NCBI RefSeq assembly: GCF_001310815.1
Contig: NZ_BAZK01000018.1
Location: forward strand, 45,466-109,465
Length of the DNA: 64,000 nucleotides
Direction: 5' to 3'
Origin: Pseudovibrio denitrificans JCM 12308
GTDB taxonomy: Bacteria > Pseudomonadota > Alphaproteobacteria > Rhizobiales > Stappiaceae
Part shown: positions 55,935-64,000 of the stretch, in pieces
Layout of the letters: every line of letters starts with the position of its first letter
How positions within the stretch are numbered: the stretch's first letter is position 1
Made by a program: the position numbers and the translations under genes
The notes under the pieces: generated by a model
Database searches by the model: none
Told to the model about the DNA's origin: nothing
The model's input: only the letters and a program-made list of their open reading frames with translations

Positions 55935-56328
55935 CTTTTGAATGCGTAGATCTTTGAGAGCACGAAGTTGAATGTCATGGAGACGAACGTGGCGAGGATC
56001 ACGGCCAGATAGGTGGAGAAGCCATCGATCAGGGTGATGAGCGCGCCATAGGTGCTGTAGTTGATGACCGCACCCACGCTGTTGACCAGAACGAATCTGA
56101 AATACTCACCCAGCGGGCTGCCTTCTGAGCGGAAAGTGAAGACGCGATTCCAGAACCAGTTGTTGGTCATGGCAACCCAGATGGACAGGATTCGCGCGAT
56201 GAGGGGATCGAGGCTAACTACCTGCCAGAAGAAGGCGAGGGCGGCGAGGTCCACCACAAGACCGGAGCCCCAACCATTCCAAAGCGAATGAACTGATTTT
56301 CTAGGAGTTTTCGCAGCAGGATGTTCAC
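55931..56328 (-). CDS. GtrA family membrane protein (frameshifted as read)
   Basis: Four-helix GtrA family, linked to flipping or transfer of polyprenyl-linked sugars. The visible frame VDLAALAFFWQVVS to LSKIYAFKS lacks its first helix start. Adding one base near 56264 joins it to NILLRKLLENQFIRFGMVGA from GTG 56328, giving the usual QFIRFGMVGASGLVVDLAALAFF N-terminus and about 132 residues, the family norm. No glycosyltransferase gene is adjacent. Confidence 0.82.
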
Positions 56329-56602
56329 GGGAGTTGGGCTCTCTGTTCTGGTTTCACCAGCTAAATTTTTTGGTGTTGCAATGTATGGGCTGCTTATCGC
56401 TGTTCTGCCAGAAATACAAGAGACGCTGCGTCACAGAACCTGCGATTATATCTGGGGAGTAATATTTGAAAAAATCTGCAGTCTTTGGCGAAATTTGAGC
56501 CGAAAAACTAGCCTGTTTGCGCTTGCCAAGCCATGGTCTGCGCCTTAGGGTCTGCGCGCACTTATTTTGCGAAGAACGCACCCGCTTCTATTGGAGGGCA
56601 TT

Positions 56603-57802
56603 ATGGGCTTTATCGCTGACTCGCTGTCTCGTGTGAAACCATCTGCAACGATTGCAGTGACCACGAAGGCACGCGAACTGAAAGCCGCTGGCCGCGACGT
56701 TATCGGCCTTGGTGCTGGCGAGCCGGATTTTGACACGCCAGAAAACATTAAAGCTGCTGCGATTGCAGCCATTAATGGCGGCAAAACAAAATACACAGCG
56801 GTTGATGGCACTCCTGAGCTGAAACAGGCAATCAGCGCGAAGTTTCTGCGCGACAATGGCCTGAAATATGAGCCAAACCAGATTACTGTCGGTACCGGTG
56901 GTAAGCAGGTGCTCTACAATGCGTTGATCGCAACCATCAATCCGGGCGATGAAGTTCTTATCCCAACCCCATATTGGGTGTCTTACCCGGACATGGTGCT
57001 GCTCGCTGGTGGTGAGCCAGTGGTTGTTGAAGCGGATCAGAAGACTTTCAAGATCACTCCGGAAGCTCTGGAAGCGGCGATTACGCCTAAAACCAAATGG
57101 CTGATCTTCAACTCACCATCCAACCCGTCCGGCGCTGGCTACACCCGTGATGAGCTGAAAGCTCTGACCGACGTGCTGCTGAAGCATCCGCATGTTTGGA
57201 TCATGTCTGACGACATGTATGAGCATCTGGTCTATGACGACTTTGAGTTCACCACTCCTGCACAGATCGAGCCTAAGCTTTATGAGCGCACTCTGACCGT
57301 GAACGGCGTTTCCAAAGCGTACTCCATGACCGGTTGGCGTATTGGTTATGCTGGTGGCCCTGTTGATCTGATCAAAGCAATGGCGAAGGTCCAGTCTCAG
57401 TCCACCTCCAACCCGTGCTCCATCTCTCAGGCAGCTGCGGTTGAAGCGCTGAATGGTACGCAGGACTTTATTCCGGTCAACAACAAGGTCTTCCAGGATC
57501 GTCGTGATCTGGTTGTTTCCATGTTGAACCAGGCGTCTGGCCTTGAGTGTCCAGTTCCAGAGGGTGCGTTCTACGTGTTCCCATCCTGTGCTGGCACCAT
57601 CGGCAAGACGGCGCCATCCGGTAAGGTCCTTGAGACTGATCTGGACTTTGCAAGCGAGCTTCTGGAAACAGAAGGTGTTGCTGTTGTGCCGGGTTCTGCG
57701 TTTGGTCTGGGTCCAAACTTCCGCGTTTCCTACGCGACTTCCACTGAAGCTCTGACCGAGGCATGCACTCGTATTCAGCGTTTCTGCGGAAACCTGAAGT
57801 AA
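56603..57802 (+). CDS. aspC: Aspartate aminotransferase, class I (subgroup Ib)
   Basis: 399 residues. PLP Lys in TVNGVSKAYSMTGWRIGY; GLGAGEPDFDTP at the N-terminus and FNSPSNPSGAGY are family signatures, and FRVSYATS carries the substrate-carboxylate Arg. Interconverts aspartate and oxaloacetate with glutamate/2-oxoglutarate; many alphaproteobacterial homologues also accept aromatic or prephenate substrates. ATG 56603 is preferred because TTGGAGGGCATT precedes it. Strong terminator downstream. Confidence 0.96.
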   Translation: MGFIADSLSRVKPSATIAVTTKARELKAAGRDVIGLGAGEPDFDTPENIKAAAIAAINGGKTKYTAVDGTPELKQAISAKFLRDNGLKYEPNQITVGTGGKQVLYNALIATINPGDEVLIPTPYWVSYPDMVLLAGGEPVVVEADQKTFKITPEALEAAITPKTKWLIFNSPSNPSGAGYTRDELKALTDVLLKHPHVWIMSDDMYEHLVYDDFEFTTPAQIEPKLYERTLTVNGVSKAYSMTGWRIGYAGGPVDLIKAMAKVQSQSTSNPCSISQAAAVEALNGTQDFIPVNNKVFQDRRDLVVSMLNQASGLECPVPEGAFYVFPSCAGTIGKTAPSGKVLETDLDFASELLETEGVAVVPGSAFGLGPNFRVSYATSTEALTEACTRIQRFCGNLK

Positions 57803-57862
57803 GCAATTTTCTGAAATGGGTGTCTGGGAGATCTCAGGCATTCGGTTTCAAGCGACAGATAC

Positions 57863-57900
57863 AAAAAAGGCGCTGCATCACGCAGCGCCTTTTTTGTTTT
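57863..57900. terminator. Terminator of the aspartate aminotransferase gene
   Basis: AAAAAAGGCGCTGC, ATCAC loop, GCAGCGCCTTTTTT. Symmetric A and T tracts make it bidirectional for the convergent outer-membrane gene. Confidence 0.9.
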
Positions 57901-57923
57901 AGGTGTTTCGCGAGACTGGAGGC

Positions 57924-58636
57924 TTAGTCCGGGAGGAGGGCGTCCAGAATGTAGCTGTTGTTGACGAATGTACCGCGGCTTTCTTCAACCAGTGTCTGTG
58001 CATCGGCAAAGGAGAAGCGAACGCCAGCATGATGGATGCGTTTTCGAGCTTCTCTGAGCGCAGGTCTGCGAACATCGTCATGCCATTGGCAGTTTCTGTG
58101 CCTGGCTTGAACTCCATACCCATTGCATAGATATGATTTTCACGCAGGTAGCGGTAGCCGGCATAGAAGCGGGCATTTTCGCTGGCATAGTAAGATGCAG
58201 TTGCACCGCCCATGACTGAGCCCATGTCGTCGATCATCTGCACACCGATCAAACCGTCGACGGACAGATTTTCAAAGTGAACCTGTGCTTCTGCACCAAC
58301 GTAGCCGAGGGATCCGGCACCACCGTTGATCTGTGCTGCAGAGCCTACAAGACCGAAGTAGTTGTAGTCTTGCGTGCGGAAGCCCATGCGGCCAGTGCCG
58401 GCATAGAAGCCATAGTCTCTGGTTCCGCCTGCGGTCGCATCAAACTGGGATGCAAAGCCCGGGCCTTGCCCGAACGCAGCTGTTCCTGACAACAGGCCCA
58501 GCATCTTGCCTTCGAGAGCCCCGAAAGCAGTGGTGATGCGGGCATTGATGGGATTTGCCTGCGCGATCGCTGGAAGAGTTGCAATGGCTATTGCACCGGT
58601 TACGCCAAACAATAGTGTCTTAAAATTGGAGCGCAT
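57924..58636 (-). CDS. Glycine-rich outer-membrane-type protein (frameshifted near the C-terminus)
   Basis: Signal peptide ending AIAQA, then a Gly/Ala-rich beta-strand domain (YGFYAGTGRMGFRTQDYNYFGLVGSA; RFYAGYRYLRENHIYAMGMEF). As read, the last 40 residues are unlike the rest. Adding one base at 58008-58010 gives FASPFADAQTLVEESRGTFVNNSYILDALLPD and a stop at 57924. Possibly a surface or barrel protein; family not recognised. Upstream, minus strand, a TGTTTTAAAT motif resembles those before the FadL-like genes. Confidence 0.75.
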
Positions 58637-59084
58637 TGCTGATTCTCCGTACTCAATTTTCTGAGTGGAGCATTCCGTTTTTTATTTAAAACATTGTTCT
58701 AAAGTGTCCCATTTTGGGTCAAATCGTTAGGCTTAATATCTATGGTTAATAATTGGTTTACGGCTCGCTGAAATCTGTTTGTGATATATGATTTATCGAT
58801 TTTTCTGAGCTAAGCCGTTCTGGATGCGCGGCTTTTCGTAGGCGCGGGCAAATCCTTTAAGGAAAACTTAGGGTTAACTGGCGTGGAGGAGGGGCAGGTG
58901 AGAAGGGGCTGTCCAGAGTTTATGGTGAAAATCCTAATCACGAATTCTAACGCTAATCACTAGGTAAAAATAACAGCTGAACTAAGCGGAGTGTTCACTC
59001 TGATCGTAGCAAGGCTTTGACAGGCCATACTGTTTGGTCTCCCATTGTGCAAAGGTCGTAGTGCCTGAGCATTGGAGAACAATA
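58637..59084. other. Divergent intergenic region outer-membrane gene / DUF992 gene
   Basis: 448 bases, AT-rich between 58670 and 58810, no gene seen. TTGGAGAACAATA before 59085 is the DUF992 ribosome binding site. Confidence 0.5.
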
Positions 59085-59594
59085 ATGAGAAAATGCCTTG
59101 CTTTAGCTGCTGTCGCCGCTCTTGGTTTCAGCACTTCCGCCTATTCTGCTGACACTCCTGCAACTCCTCCTGAAGAACCAAAGAAAGATCGTCCCGGTGT
59201 GGAAGTCGGGTCTTTGACCTGTGATCTGGTGGCTGGCACCAACTTCATTGTTGGCTCCTCCCATGAGCTGTCCTGTGTGTTCAAGTCACCCAGTGGCAAA
59301 CGCATCGAGGGCTATACCGGTACCATCAACAGTTATGGTCTGGATATCGGTCCTGTGACCTCTGGTACGCTGGTTTGGGGTGTTGTGGCACCTAAGGCCA
59401 ATCTGAAGCCGGGTTCTCTTGCCGGGAACTATGGCGGTGTTTCAGCTGGTGTGACACTGGGTGCTGGTGTGCAAGCCAACGTTCTGCTGGGCGGCCTGAA
59501 CCGCTCCATCGCACTGCAGCCTTTGAGCCTACAGGGACAGACCGGCGCGAACATTACAGCTGGTGTAACAGGGTTGCGGCTGACCAAGCAGTGA
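59085..59594 (+). CDS. DUF992 domain-containing secreted protein
   Basis: 169 residues. Signal peptide (ALAAVAALGFSTSAYSA), a Pro/Glu/Lys linker, then DUF992: VGSLTCDLVAGTNFIVGSSHELSCVFKS with two Cys likely bridged, GYTGTINSYGLDIG, and a glycine-rich C-terminal half (NYGGVSAGVTLGAGVQANVLLGG). Envelope protein confined largely to alphaproteobacteria; function unknown. Confidence 0.88.
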   Translation: MRKCLALAAVAALGFSTSAYSADTPATPPEEPKKDRPGVEVGSLTCDLVAGTNFIVGSSHELSCVFKSPSGKRIEGYTGTINSYGLDIGPVTSGTLVWGVVAPKANLKPGSLAGNYGGVSAGVTLGAGVQANVLLGGLNRSIALQPLSLQGQTGANITAGVTGLRLTKQ

Positions 59595-59840
59595 TCCTTT
59601 AAATCTTAGGGGGATGGTGAAACCTAACCCTTTGATCCTTATAAATTGCACCGGTTCATATTGTGCGGCGGACTGTCACGTTTCAGTCCGTCGTTGTTTT
59701 GGCGCTTGCATATCACAGCGTTTCCGAGTGACGATACTTATCCAGAGTCTTATAATTCTCTGGAAGGCGCGTGTGATTTTGCGCCGCCATGGCGCAGACG
59801 CCCGTGCCTGCTTCCCAAACCCAAACAGGGAGTATGGATC

Positions 59841-61901
59841 ATGGGAGAAAAGCATGTCGGAGTTGCCGGAGGCAGGGTTAGCAGCCCTCGTTCGGTTGCC
59901 ATTATTGGACCTTTCGCAAGTGGCAAGACCACACTGCTGGAAGCTCTTCTAGCGCGAACGGGGGCTATTGGGCGACAGGGAAGTGTTGACGCGAAAAGCT
60001 CACTGGGTGACAGCAGTGACGAAGCGCGTGATCACGCAATGAGCGTTGAGGCGAACATTGCCACCTGCACCTACAAGGGCGATCACTTCACATTTATCGA
60101 CTGCCCTGGATCCGTAGAGTTTCTTCATGAAGGCAACAGTGTCTTAAACGGTGTTGATATTGCCGTTGTTGTTGCTGAACCAGATGAAAAGAAGACAGCG
60201 GCTCTTCAGCTCATCCTGAAATCACTTGAACAGCGGAATATCCCGCACGTTCTCTTCCTGAACAAAATTGACAAGGCAACCGGCAGTGTGCGGGCGATGC
60301 TTCAGGCATTGCAGCCAGCTTCCAGTTTGCCGATGGTTCTGCGCCAGATCCCGATTTGGGAGAACGGCGTGGCGACAGGCTTTATTGACCTGGCGCTGGA
60401 ACGAGCCTTTGTTTACCAGGATGGCAAGCCAAGCAAGACTATTGAAATTCCTGATGATGAGCGCGGTCGTGAGGTGGAAGCGCGCTATGCCATGATGGAA
60501 ATGCTGGCTGACCACGATGATGTTCTGATGGAGCAGCTCCTTGAGGATGAGTCTCCTGAGAATGAAATCATTTTCGACGATCTTGTGCAGGAAATGCAGC
60601 GCGGTGAGATCTGCCCTGTGTTCATTGGCAGCGCGATCAAAGGCAATGGCATCCGTCGTTTGCTAAAGGCTCTGCGCCATGATGCACCGGATGTGGTTGA
60701 TACCCGCAAGCGCCTTGGCCTTGGTGAGGATGAGGCGGTTCTTCAGGTACTGAAGACCTATCACACCTCTCATGGCGGCAAGCTCTCTGTTGCCCGTCTG
60801 TTTGGTGGTTCGCTGAAAGAAGGCGCGCTTCTCTATGATAGCCATGGCGAAGAGTATCGTCCTTCTGGTCTCTTCCAGATGTTTGGTTTGCAGCCGAAGA
60901 AGATCACGGAAGCTGCGGCTGGTGATCTGGTGGCACTTGGCAAGTTGGATGACATTGAAACAGGCATGACCCTTGCTGTGGGTGCACAGCCTAAGGAAAC
61001 TCTCTTTGTTCCGGGCAGCCCTGACCCTGTGCTTTCCAAAGGCATCAAGGCTACTGAACGTAAGGATGAGGTGCGCCTCTCTACTGCTCTTTCCAAGCTG
61101 GTGGATGAAGATCCATCCCTGAGCGTGACACAGGTGCAGAGCACTGGTGAGACCGTTCTGGAAGGGCAGGGTGAAATGCACCTGCGTGTGGCTCTTGAGA
61201 AACTGACTGGCCGTTATGGCCTTTCCGTGAAGAGCTTTGAACCTCGCATTCCATACAAGGAAACCATTCGCGGTAAAACTGAGCTGCGTGGGCGCCATAA
61301 GAAACAGAGTGGCGGTCATGGTCAGTTTGGTGATGTGGTGCTGGCCATTCAGCCAATGCCTCGCGGTGAGGGCCACAGCTTCAATGACACGATCACCGGT
61401 GGTGTGGTGCCAAAGCAGTACATTCCATCTGTTGGCGAAGGCGTGAAAGAAGCGCTTGAGAAAGGGCCTCTGGGCTTCCCGGTCGTGGATGTGGCTGTGA
61501 CGCTGAAGGATGGTTCCTACCACTCCGTGGACAGCTCTGATCAGGCGTTCCGTATGGCTGGTATTCTGGCCATGAGAGATGGCCTGAAGGAATGTAAGCC
61601 TGTGCTGCTTGAGCCAATCGACAAGGTTGTTGTGGCTTGTCCGTCAGAGACGACGGCGCGCATTAACGCGATTGTCTCTGGTCGTCGCGGTCAGATCCTC
61701 GGGTTTGACGCTCGTGATGACTGGGATGGCTGGGATGAAGTGGAAGCTATGATCCCAGAAAGTGAGCTCAGCGATCTTATTGTGGAGCTTCGCTCTGCAA
61801 CAGCCGGTGTGGCCACATTCTCCCGCAACTTTGACCATCTGGCCGAGCTTTCCGGCAAGGCCGCGGACAAAGTCATCGAGAGTGCGACAGCACCTGCCTA
61901 A
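59841..61901 (+). CDS. Elongation factor G-like GTPase (second EF-G family member)
   Basis: 686 residues with the five EF-G domains. G1 is GPFASGKTT, G3 DCPGSVEF (EF-G has DTPGH), G4 NKID. Domain IV has GHGQFGDV and the tip segment GGVVPKQYIPSVGEGV. The switch I region is reduced and the G3 His is missing, so GTP hydrolysis may differ from canonical EF-G. It sits outside any str operon, so it is the extra paralogue found in many alphaproteobacteria. ATG 59841 is chosen with AGGGAG upstream; an upstream extension of 65 codons has no homology. Confidence 0.9.
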   Translation: MGEKHVGVAGGRVSSPRSVAIIGPFASGKTTLLEALLARTGAIGRQGSVDAKSSLGDSSDEARDHAMSVEANIATCTYKGDHFTFIDCPGSVEFLHEGNSVLNGVDIAVVVAEPDEKKTAALQLILKSLEQRNIPHVLFLNKIDKATGSVRAMLQALQPASSLPMVLRQIPIWENGVATGFIDLALERAFVYQDGKPSKTIEIPDDERGREVEARYAMMEMLADHDDVLMEQLLEDESPENEIIFDDLVQEMQRGEICPVFIGSAIKGNGIRRLLKALRHDAPDVVDTRKRLGLGEDEAVLQVLKTYHTSHGGKLSVARLFGGSLKEGALLYDSHGEEYRPSGLFQMFGLQPKKITEAAAGDLVALGKLDDIETGMTLAVGAQPKETLFVPGSPDPVLSKGIKATERKDEVRLSTALSKLVDEDPSLSVTQVQSTGETVLEGQGEMHLRVALEKLTGRYGLSVKSFEPRIPYKETIRGKTELRGRHKKQSGGHGQFGDVVLAIQPMPRGEGHSFNDTITGGVVPKQYIPSVGEGVKEALEKGPLGFPVVDVAVTLKDGSYHSVDSSDQAFRMAGILAMRDGLKECKPVLLEPIDKVVVACPSETTARINAIVSGRRGQILGFDARDDWDGWDEVEAMIPESELSDLIVELRSATAGVATFSRNFDHLAELSGKAADKVIESATAPA

Positions 61902-61918
61902 CACTCCAGAGCTTGTGC

Positions 61919-61962
61919 GCGTATTCTTATCCGAAAACCGGAACCACTTTTCGGGAATACGC
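61919..61962. repeat. Palindromic intergenic repeat, copy 3
   Basis: GCGTATTC ... CCGAAAACCGG ... ACTTTTCGG ... GAATACGC, perfect outer 8-bp arms. Closest in sequence to copy 2 in the core. It lies immediately after the EF-G-like gene. Confidence 0.75.
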
Positions 61963-61977
61963 TCCAGCGTGAGACAG

Positions 61978-62010
61978 AAAAAGAACCCGGGGCCGTGCTC
62001 CGGGTTTTTC
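61978..62010. terminator. Terminator between the EF-G-like and HIT genes
   Basis: AAGAACCCGG, loop, CCGGGTTTTTC; stem AACCCGG/CCGGGTT. Confidence 0.85.
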
Positions 62011-62019
62011 TATTGGAGA

Positions 62020-62469
62020 TCAGGCGCTCTCGGTCATCAGCTCTTTAAGCTCGGAGATGAACTGGGCCATCTCAGCATGCCCACCTTTTGGCGCCTCCGG
62101 CCATTCGGTTACCTTTGTCCCCCAATACTCTCTGGGAGTGCCTTTGTAGCGTGGCATGAGCCAGACATGGAGATGGGCAACTGCATCCCCAAACACCCAC
62201 GTATAGACGTGCTCGATCTCTTCATGCGCATAGAGAGTGCCAGTGATCTGCCCGATCAGAGAACCAAGCTTACCTGCTTGCTCAGGGTTGAGCTCTGACC
62301 AATTTTGAACGTGCGTTCGCGGTTCAATGATCAAGGCTCCAATGAGATTGGAACCATCCTCAGTCCGATCCGGAGCATGAGCAACAACGAAGTCGTCATA
62401 TCCATCAATATCGATCGTCAAGTCGGATGTGAGGGTTTTGTGTTTGGTACAGACAAAGCAATCGGTCAT
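62020..62469 (-). CDS. HIT-family protein
   Basis: 149 residues. The histidine triad region reads GDAVAHLHVWLMPRY, a degenerate triad with Trp/Leu in place of the last His. N-terminal DCFVCTKH could bind zinc. Nucleotide hydrolase or transferase by family; the changed triad makes activity uncertain. Confidence 0.85.
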   Translation of the reverse strand: MTDCFVCTKHKTLTSDLTIDIDGYDDFVVAHAPDRTEDGSNLIGALIIEPRTHVQNWSELNPEQAGKLGSLIGQITGTLYAHEEIEHVYTWVFGDAVAHLHVWLMPRYKGTPREYWGTKVTEWPEAPKGGHAEMAQFISELKELMTESA

Positions 62470-62591
62470 GGTGCAGTTATTCTCGAATAATCAATTTTGG
62501 CGGTGGTGCTCAAACCGTCACCTCCGCTAATATGAGTCAGAGTAAGGTATTTTGTGTCGCTTTTGGTTTCCATTCCATATTTGAGGATGCC

Positions 62592-63371
62592 ATGCTTGTT
62601 GCCCAAATTTCAGATGTTCACGCGAATCCCAACAATGACAACCTCCAACGATTAAACGCTGTTATTGCATGGTTGGAAGTAATTCAGCCAGACGTTTTGA
62701 TTGTATCGGGTGACCTGGTAGATGACCGATGGGCTGATGGTTACGGCCTGATAATGGATGCGTTGGCTCCCCTATCTGGGCGGCGCTTTGTTTTACCGGG
62801 AAATGCAGATGATCGCCATTTGATGCGGGAGTGTCTTCCTAAGGAAGACTATTGGCATCATCCTTATGAAATGCACTTTGCTGAGAGCGTTGGCGGCGTA
62901 ACTTTTGTAGGTGTCGATACCTGTCTCGATGGGAAAACAGAAGGATCAATTCCGGAGCATTTGAGTTGGCTAGAGCAAACACTCGACCGATGTGAGCCGC
63001 GAACAGCCTTTCTATTTACGCATCAGCACTTGTTCCCGAGTGGTATTGAGCCAGCAGATAAGTTTATCTGTCAGGGAGCAGATCAGTTCGAGAGCATGTT
63101 AAAATCTTGCTCTAATCCGCCAATTGCTATTAGTAGCGGGCATGTACATCGCAGCATGTCCAGTATGATCGCAGGTGCTCCAGCTTACATATGTGGCTCT
63201 GTTTGCTTTGCTAACCCCTTGCTTTTGGATGTGTCGTGGCAGCTACCGTCTGAGCAGCTTCCAGCGCTTATGTTGCATGACTTCAGGGGCGGCAGGCTGG
63301 TTAGCAGTCATGTCAGTGTTGACGGCTTAAACGCGCTTTCCTCTCAATCTAGGCATCTTGTCTCGGCATAA
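62592..63371 (+). CDS. Metallophosphoesterase, cyclic-nucleotide phosphodiesterase-like
   Basis: 259 residues. All five metal boxes are visible: SDVHAN (D-x-H), SGDLVDD (GD), LPGNADD (GN), THQH and SGHVHRS (GHxH). It resembles the CpdA-type class III phosphodiesterases; whether it cleaves cAMP cannot be told. Start ATG 62592 with GAGGA. No signal peptide. Confidence 0.9.
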   Translation: MLVAQISDVHANPNNDNLQRLNAVIAWLEVIQPDVLIVSGDLVDDRWADGYGLIMDALAPLSGRRFVLPGNADDRHLMRECLPKEDYWHHPYEMHFAESVGGVTFVGVDTCLDGKTEGSIPEHLSWLEQTLDRCEPRTAFLFTHQHLFPSGIEPADKFICQGADQFESMLKSCSNPPIAISSGHVHRSMSSMIAGAPAYICGSVCFANPLLLDVSWQLPSEQLPALMLHDFRGGRLVSSHVSVDGLNALSSQSRHLVSA

Positions 63372-63373
63372 AA

Positions 63374-64000
63374 CTATTTGGTTATCGGCGGCAGGGAAGC
63401 TGTGCGGGCTTTTAGGCGGGCTAGGGAGGACCAGTCTTCGTCGGCGTATCCGGCTTTGATGGCGGTGCGGAGTTGGTCTGTGATGATGTCTGCCATGGGG
63501 AGGTCGATCCCGAGGGCCTGAGCTTCCTGTTGGGCCAGGCTGACGTCTTTCAGGCCCAGAGTAGTTTTGAAGCCGGGTTTGGGGCTTTGCTCGCGGGCGA
63601 TTAGGGGAGCGTATACTTTGAAGGCGGGGGCGCTGAAGAGGGTTTCGGTTACCAGCGTGAGGAAGACTTCCGGATCAATGCCTGCTTTGCGTGTGAAGGT
63701 GAAACTCTCAGCGAGGACTTCCACGGCTGCGGCCAGCATGAAGTTCATGCCGAGCTTGGTCACGGCTGCTTGTCGGGGTGTTGGTCCCATCCAGAACTGA
63801 CGGGTTGATATAGCTTCCAGAACAGAGCGGGCTTTCTCTACAGCGTCCTGCGGGCCCGCAGTGACAGCGATGAGTTCTCCTGCTGCGGCTTTGTCTGGTC
63901 GCCCCAAAACGGGGACGCATAGAAATCTGATGCCGGCTTGTTCATGGGCATTTGTGAGCTTGTCGACCATGGGTGGACTGATGGTACTGTGGGAGATGGA
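63374..64000 (-). CDS. NAD-binding 3-hydroxyisobutyrate dehydrogenase-family protein (5' end outside window)
   Basis: C-terminal 205 residues or so. The frame remains open to the window edge (SHSTISPPMVDKL, the family segment normally following the Rossmann domain), so the ATG at 63970 is internal. GPTPRQAAVTKLGMNFMLAAAVEVLAES holds the family's catalytic Lys region (usually GxGxxxKxxNN). FKTTLGLKDVSLAQQEAQALGIDLPMAD is also typical. Substrate unknown. Confidence 0.88.
   Translation of the reverse strand, partial: SISHSTISPPMVDKLTNAHEQAGIRFLCVPVLGRPDKAAAGELIAVTAGPQDAVEKARSVLEAISTRQFWMGPTPRQAAVTKLGMNFMLAAAVEVLAESFTFTRKAGIDPEVFLTLVTETLFSAPAFKVYAPLIAREQSPKPGFKTTLGLKDVSLAQQEAQALGIDLPMADIITDQLRTAIKAGYADEDWSSLARLKARTASLPPITK

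Noticed and set aside
59646..59840. 65-codon N-terminal extension of the EF-G-like gene
   Set aside because: No homology-like features; ATG 59841 with AGGGAG is a better start.

Overview
The window reads as chromosome of a marine-type alphaproteobacterium of the Hyphomicrobiales/Stappiaceae kind (Pseudovibrio-like). This is inferred from protein content: petABC; lgt-midA-pgeF linked to prs-rplY-pth-ychF; a petP-petR pair followed by an EnvZ-like kinase; UvrB with a long basic extension; DUF992, DUF1402 and DUF3775 proteins; and rhizobial-type palindromic intergenic repeats. No tRNA or rRNA gene, IS element, prophage or CRISPR array was found. Almost everything is housekeeping or core-genome sequence.

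Layout. 1-2.6 kb: cytochrome bc1 operon petA(partial)-petB-petC. 2.7-5.4 kb: mtnP, apt, bluB (frameshifted) and a GNAT acetyltransferase. 5.5-7.2 kb: two tandem DeoR-like regulators. 7.2-15.7 kb, minus strand: lgt, midA, pgeF, an M24-fold protein, a lipoprotein, prs, rplY, pth, ychF. 16-19.3 kb, plus strand: ubiK, ybjN-like, proC, a TetR regulator, csaA-like. 19.3-19.85 kb: no protein gene but a dense set of hairpins, three capped by GNRA tetraloops, which looks like an unrecognised structured RNA. 19.9-23.7 kb: petP-petR-kinase diverging from ilvE. 23.8-32.8 kb, minus strand: MFS efflux, moaE, moaD, pgsA, HlyU-like, tdk, HAD, EEP hydrolase, uvrC and a Na/Ca exchanger. 33-42 kb: an outer-membrane barrel, a double GST reading frame, flavodoxin-type HemG, rlmJ, a Gly-rich cold-shock protein, an MBL hydrolase, DUF1402, RlpA-like, DUF1624. 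42.9-47 kb: two tandem FadL-like porins, then two tandem paralogous small secreted proteins. 47.3-64 kb: uvrB, HAD, S9 peptidase, pseudoazurin, DMT transporter, a 42-residue membrane protein, DUF3775, GtrA, aspartate aminotransferase, an outer-membrane protein, DUF992, an EF-G-like GTPase, a HIT protein, a metallophosphoesterase and a partial 3-hydroxyisobutyrate-dehydrogenase-family gene.

A window-wide pattern matters for anyone using this annotation. At least fourteen genes are broken or joined by a single missing or extra base, nearly always one base lost from a short homopolymer (bluB, pth, prs, kinase N-terminus, ilvE, moaE, a HAD gene, uvrC, the GST pair, rlmJ, a small secreted protein, a DMT transporter, gtrA, an outer-membrane protein). 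Several of these genes are normally essential, so base-calling or assembly error is much more likely than gene decay. I give the repaired gene extents and keep them as CDS.

The best candidates for something undescribed are the structured RNA at 19.33-19.81 kb, the paired small secreted proteins at 46.05-47.04 kb, the tandem DeoR-like regulators with a degenerate HTH, the metal-free M24-fold protein, and a shared TGTTTTAAAC-type motif upstream of three outer-membrane protein genes.
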